DNA of 64,000 nucleotides from contig NZ_WRXM01000005.1 in assembly GCF_010119205.1 (NCBI RefSeq), positions 124,001 to 188,000 on the forward strand, read 5' to 3'. Positions 60,981-64,000 of the stretch are shown here, piece by piece; the first letter of the stretch is position 1; each line of letters opens with the position of its first letter. The translations under genes were made by a program, and so were the position numbers. Origin of the DNA: Haloarcula limicola (GTDB lineage Archaea > Halobacteriota > Halobacteria > Halobacteriales > Haloarculaceae). The notes under the pieces are model-generated. The model was not told where the DNA came from, made no database searches, and saw nothing but the letters and a program-made list of their open reading frames with translations.

Positions 60981-61770
60981 ACTCGATGCCCCGCTGACGG
61001 TCGAACAGGTCACAGATCACATCGCGACAGTCACGTACGACCGGCCCGAAGCGATGAATGCATACAACGAATCGTTACTTCGGGGGACAGTCGAGGCATT
61101 CGAGCGCCTCGACGACCGCGAAGCGGTGCGTGCAATCGTACTCACGGGTGCCGGCGACGCCTTCTGTGCCGGTGTCGATTTGGATGATATGCCCCTGACG
61201 CCGGAAATGGACTTCGCCGAGTACGAGGCGGGACTGGGCCTCTTCCAGGCTGTCGTGCGGACGCTGCGCAGTATCGACACCCCTGTCATCGCAGCGGTGA
61301 ACGGCTATGCACTCGGCGCCGGCTGTGATACCGCTCTGGCATGTGACTTCCGACTTACCAGCGACGAGGGTGTTATCGGTGAGACGTTCATCGATGTCGG
61401 GTTCGTCCCTGGCGACGGCGGGGCCTATCTCCTGCCGCGGCTCATCGGCGAGGCCCGAGCAAAGGAACTCATCTTCACCGGCCGGAAGCTCGTCGGCGAG
61501 GAGATCGTCGAGTGGGACCTCGCCCTCGAGCAGGTGCCGGCCGATGACCTCCTCGATGCCGCCATCGAATTCGCCGAGCAGCTGGCCGGTCGCCCACCGA
61601 TTGCCCTTGGCCAGAGCAAGCAGTTGGTCAACGAGAGCTTCGATGTCGACCTCGAACAGGCGCTGAGCGACGCGACGCGTGCCCAGCGGATCTGCTCGCA
61701 GACACACGACCACGCGGAGGCCGTCGAAGCGTTCGCCGAAGACCGCGACCCCGAGTTTGAGGGCCGGTAG
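60973..61770 (+). CDS. Enoyl-CoA hydratase/isomerase family protein (copy 2, Asp-type active site)
   Basis: This 265-residue crotonase-fold protein has TGAGDAFCAGVDLDDMPLTP, the oxyanion block AVNGYALGAGCDTALACDF and TFIDVGFVPGDGGAYLLPRL. The two glutamates of classical hydratases are replaced by aspartates (GAGCD and FID), as happens in isomerases, dehalogenases and some hydrolases of the family, so the reaction likely differs from copy 1. It overlaps the upstream synthetase by 8 nt. ATG 60973 (MIELDAPLTVEQ) is the family-like start. Confidence 0.88.
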   Translation: MIELDAPLTVEQVTDHIATVTYDRPEAMNAYNESLLRGTVEAFERLDDREAVRAIVLTGAGDAFCAGVDLDDMPLTPEMDFAEYEAGLGLFQAVVRTLRSIDTPVIAAVNGYALGAGCDTALACDFRLTSDEGVIGETFIDVGFVPGDGGAYLLPRLIGEARAKELIFTGRKLVGEEIVEWDLALEQVPADDLLDAAIEFAEQLAGRPPIALGQSKQLVNESFDVDLEQALSDATRAQRICSQTHDHAEAVEAFAEDRDPEFEGR

Positions 61771-61771
61771 G

Positions 61772-62560
61772 ATGGACCGAACCACCGTCAGCGTTGTTCA
61801 GTTCGAGAGCAGTCTCGGCCCGGCCGATGATGGGACCCGCGAACGGATGGCCGACGCCATCTCGGCCGCCAATGCGGACTTGGTCGTGTTCCCCGAACTC
61901 GCGACGACTGGCTACCATATCTTCGATGATCTCCCGGATGTGGCTGAGCCCGTCCCCGGGCCGACGACCGAGCGACTGGGCGAGGCAGCTGCGGCGGCCG
62001 ATACGGCGGTTCTGTTCGGGATGCCCGTTCGCGAGGACTCGCAGGTGTACAATAGTGCGGTCTGGCTCGACGCGGACGGCGCGGTGCATACCCGCTACGA
62101 CAAGCGCCACTGCTGGGGGACTGAACAGGCCAGCTTCGCGACCGGCGACGAGTACGTTGTCGTCGACGCCCCGTTCGGGCGGGTCGGCATTCAGATCTGT
62201 TACGATCTGAACTTCCCGGCTTCGAGCGCAGCGCTCGCGCGCGCTGGCTGTGATATTCTCGTCAATATCTCGGCTTGGACCGCCCGCTTAGAACGGGACT
62301 GGCAGACGCTGCTTCCAGCACGAGCAGTTGAGCAGGGAGCCTACGTCGTTGGCTGCAACCAAGCCGGAACGGAGGCTGGGCGGACGTTCTGTGGTCGAAG
62401 CGCCGTCTTCGAACCGGACGGGACCCGTATCGCTGAACTGGGCGATAGCCCCGGCCAGCTGTCTGTCCCGCTCGAGCCAGAGATAGTGGCTGCCGAACGC
62501 CGTCGCAATCCCATGCGCGAGGACCGTCCGGCGACTGACGCCGACGCGAGCGAGTGGTAG
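61772..62560 (+). CDS. Nitrilase/carbon-nitrogen hydrolase (amidase) family protein
   Basis: This 262-residue protein has the Glu-Lys-Cys triad: Glu in VVFPELATTGYHIF, Lys in TRYDKRHCWGTEQ and Cys in VGIQICYDLNFPASSAA. Members cleave amides or nitriles to acid plus ammonia. ATG 61772 follows the crotonase stop by 1 nt. In this operon the enzyme could remove an amide nitrogen from the imported compound to release the acid which the ADP-forming synthetase activates. Confidence 0.9.
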   Translation: MDRTTVSVVQFESSLGPADDGTRERMADAISAANADLVVFPELATTGYHIFDDLPDVAEPVPGPTTERLGEAAAAADTAVLFGMPVREDSQVYNSAVWLDADGAVHTRYDKRHCWGTEQASFATGDEYVVVDAPFGRVGIQICYDLNFPASSAALARAGCDILVNISAWTARLERDWQTLLPARAVEQGAYVVGCNQAGTEAGRTFCGRSAVFEPDGTRIAELGDSPGQLSVPLEPEIVAAERRRNPMREDRPATDADASEW

Positions 62561-62634
62561 CTGTCGCCGAGATGAATTGTAATTGGTCCAGAAAACCGGC
62601 GGGCGAATTGGAATGATACCAATCTATTAATCCC

Positions 62635-63153
62635 ATGGCAGCCATAGATAACTCGATGACGCAGGTCACGCTCGACGAAGTCGACTTCCAGATACTGCAG
62701 CGTTTAGACGAGAACGGTGACATTGATGTCGACGAGCTGAGTGACGAACTCGATGTCAGCACCTCAACCATCTACTATCGGATGGAGAAGTACCGGGAGA
62801 AAGGCATCGTGCAGGGAAAGATCGCCAAGCTTGATCCCCAGAGGCTCGGCCTTGGGATGACAGCGATTACCGAGATCAACGCGGACTATGACGGCCCAGG
62901 CTATGAGGAGGTCGCAGAGAAAATCACCAATCTCTCGGGCGTCCAGCGCGTCTTCTTCATGCTTGGAGAGATGTCGTTCTATGTGCTCTCCCGTGTGCGG
63001 GACCACGAGCACCTCCAGACGCTCATGGAGGACATCATTCAGACTGAGGGTGTCGAGAACTCGACGACCAACATCGTCCTCCGATCGTTCAAAGATGAGG
63101 ACCGTCTGTTGGTGAACTATGACGAGGAGGACTTGGAAGCCCTGTACAGCTGA
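62635..63153 (+). CDS. Lrp/AsnC-family regulator
   Basis: This 172-residue protein has an N-terminal HTH (LDEVDFQILQRLDENGDIDV, LDVSTSTIYYRMEKYREKGI) and a C-terminal ligand-sensing alpha-beta domain (LGMTAITEINADYDGPGYEE, VQRVFFMLGEMSFYVLSRVR). It follows the catabolic operon and is the likely regulator of this and the divergent transporter. Similar proteins at 63911 suggest duplication of the family here. Its own ATG at 62635 lies 74 nt after the nitrilase stop. Confidence 0.9.
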   Translation: MAAIDNSMTQVTLDEVDFQILQRLDENGDIDVDELSDELDVSTSTIYYRMEKYREKGIVQGKIAKLDPQRLGLGMTAITEINADYDGPGYEEVAEKITNLSGVQRVFFMLGEMSFYVLSRVRDHEHLQTLMEDIIQTEGVENSTTNIVLRSFKDEDRLLVNYDEEDLEALYS

Positions 63154-63180
63154 CGACGACCGGGAGCGTAATCTGATTAG

Positions 63181-63300
63181 TTGGAGTCGGACATCGTCAG
63201 TCGGCACTTCGGCTTGGACCCGGACAACTCGGCGTTCTATCTGGCGGCGTGGGACGAGGACGCGCCAGGCAGCTGGGGGAGCCTCTCAGAGCGTCCGTGT
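63181..63300 (+). pseudogene. Fragment of an ArdC-like ssDNA-binding/antirestriction protein
   Basis: The frame has IVSRHFGLDPDNSAFYLAAW then DEDAPGSWGSLS; the LDxxNSAFYLAAWxxDxP pattern is typical of haloarchaeal ArdC-like proteins of plasmids. It begins at a TTG, loses similarity after about 35 codons and is followed by another broken plasmid-type gene. Confidence 0.5.
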
Positions 63301-63331
63301 TCAAATGTCTACAGACGCACGCCACTCTTAG

Positions 63332-63850
63332 TCAGCGGCAGCTATCGACGACGCGAAGCAAGCCGAGTATGTCGGATTCCTGCATCGGGAACCCTTTGTC
63401 ATTGACGCCTACGCGCTGGGATTCGCAGTCGCTGTTCGCGAGGACTATTCCTATCAATCCTCACTGCGGAACGCTGACGTCCCGGTCGAGATTCTGGACA
63501 ACGACTTTCGGAATCCCGACCTAGACCGCTACATTGAGCACTTCGAGCGGTATGAACCAGCTGTGGGCTTCGATTGCGTGCTCGTGAACTCCGCCGAAGG
63601 GACGGCGATGTGTGACGAGCGGCTCTTTATCGAAATCCACAGAATCGGCCCCGACGATATCCTGGCTCATTCGGACGAGCCAGCGATCCGTGATGAGGAG
63701 ACCGTTATCTACAACCTCCGGGATGGATGCTTGGATTCGGGTACTTTCCCGAGATCGCCTTTGACATCGACGAGTACGCCGCCAGAATTCGCTGAGGCAG
63801 AAAAACAGAAGGAGGTATACTCTCCTCAATATTTGTTTTGGAGTCGATAG
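63332..63850 (+). pseudogene. Broken DUF6610-like plasmid gene
   Basis: The frame opens without a start: AAAIDDAKQAEYVGFLHREP, FVIDAYALGFAVAVREDYSY and NPDLDRYIEHFERYEPAVGF. This resembles the N-terminal half of haloarchaeal DUF6610 plasmid/provirus proteins. After the PAVG motif it continues into a different sequence (CVLVNSAEGTAMCDERLFIE). A stop lies 1 codon upstream in frame (63329). With the ArdC-like piece it suggests a damaged plasmid insertion. Confidence 0.5.
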
Positions 63851-63910
63851 AATGTAAATCAGGTCGGAAGATATTCAATAGCGGGGTGCAAATTAGATAG
63901 TACGTCAACG

Positions 63911-64000
63911 ATGGACGAAAAGGACATTCAAGTTCTCGCCGCAATCGCCAAATTGGGAACTGGCAGTCCCGAGAAACTCTCAGAGGAGACCGACATCCCG
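63911..64000 (+). CDS. Lrp/AsnC-type HTH protein, N-terminal part (3' end outside window)
   Basis: ATG 63911 opens MDEKDIQVLAAIAKLGTGSP then EKLSEETDIP, which continues off the right edge. The start DEKDxxVLxAIAxLGxGSPEKLSEETDIP is the usual N-terminal helix-turn-helix of haloarchaeal Lrp/AsnC regulators. A TTAGATAG sequence about 20 nt before the ATG might be its TATA region. Confidence 0.7.
   Translation, partial: MDEKDIQVLAAIAKLGTGSPEKLSEETDIP

Noticed and set aside
1-64000. CRISPR array or tRNA/rRNA gene
   Set aside because: No regularly spaced direct repeats and no convincing tRNA T-arm or rRNA segment were recognised by eye; a covariance-model scan would be needed to exclude a tRNA.

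Overview
This window is chromosomal or megaplasmid DNA of a halophilic archaeon (class Halobacteria). The evidence is the acidic proteome, Tat-type lipoprotein signals (RR motif followed by AGC or AGGC lipobox), PAS/GAF/HTH_10 (bacterio-opsin activator type) signalling proteins, a HalOD1 protein, a halocyanin-like copper protein, GTG starts, and TATA-box promoters close to start codons. No rRNA, tRNA or CRISPR array was recognised.

Layout. (1) 0-15 kb is an accessory zone. It holds a huge PAS/GAF sensor-regulator, three intact PIN-toxin modules plus a broken MarR-like/PemK-like one, a frameshifted acyl-CoA ligase, fused fragments of an aminotransferase and an aldehyde dehydrogenase, a HalOD1 protein, a lipoprotein and many small relics of insertion elements. 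(2) 15.6-19.4 kb is a compact metal ABC transporter operon (binding lipoprotein, ATPase, permease) whose last gene is a DtxR-family repressor; a 7-2-7 inverted repeat sits at the expected transcription start. (3) 19.4-25.7 kb is accessory again: a TVP38-like membrane protein, a VapBC module with a 26-bp perfect palindrome before its start codon, a lipoprotein, a small YYYLQW-motif protein, a gene-free zone of mobile-element ends, a UspA protein and a fumarase-superfamily lyase. (4) 26.2-41.4 kb, after an AT-rich spacer, is a coherent catabolic island. It has a TAXI-type TRAP transporter, an Ldh2/ComC-type dehydrogenase, a two-subunit UxaA/SuyAB-type lyase, TauE/SafE-like and YeiH-like exporters, an ArgH-superfamily lyase, a FrdAB-like flavoprotein/iron-sulfur pair with two separately encoded haem-type membrane anchors, small membrane proteins, UspA and an IclR regulator. 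My best reading is use of an organosulfonate such as sulfolactate: uptake, oxidation/reduction, C-S cleavage to pyruvate plus sulfite, and export of the sulfur oxyanion. This is an inference. (5) 41.8-47 kb has a halocyanin-like protein, gamma-glutamyltransferase, a truncated D-hydroxyacid dehydrogenase, a tyrosine recombinase with a 12-bp inverted repeat upstream, and a frameshifted YYYLQW-motif relative. (6) 47.3-53.6 kb is a complete five-gene dipeptide/oligopeptide ABC operon. (7) 54-62.6 kb is a spermidine/putrescine-type ABC transporter transcribed away from an operon of two enoyl-CoA hydratase-family proteins, an ADP-forming acyl-CoA synthetase and a nitrilase-family amidase, followed by an Lrp/AsnC regulator. 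This looks like import and CoA-dependent breakdown of a nitrogen-containing compound. (8) The right end holds relics of ArdC-like and DUF6610-like plasmid genes and the start of another Lrp-like gene.

The most unusual signals are the putative sulfonate island, an inverted-repeat regulatory site (CTAACCAA, fixed 26-nt spacer, TTGGTTAG) found at three separate loci, a 382-bp element bounded by perfect 22-bp inverted repeats, and a pair of relics in which the same two sequence blocks occur in opposite order.
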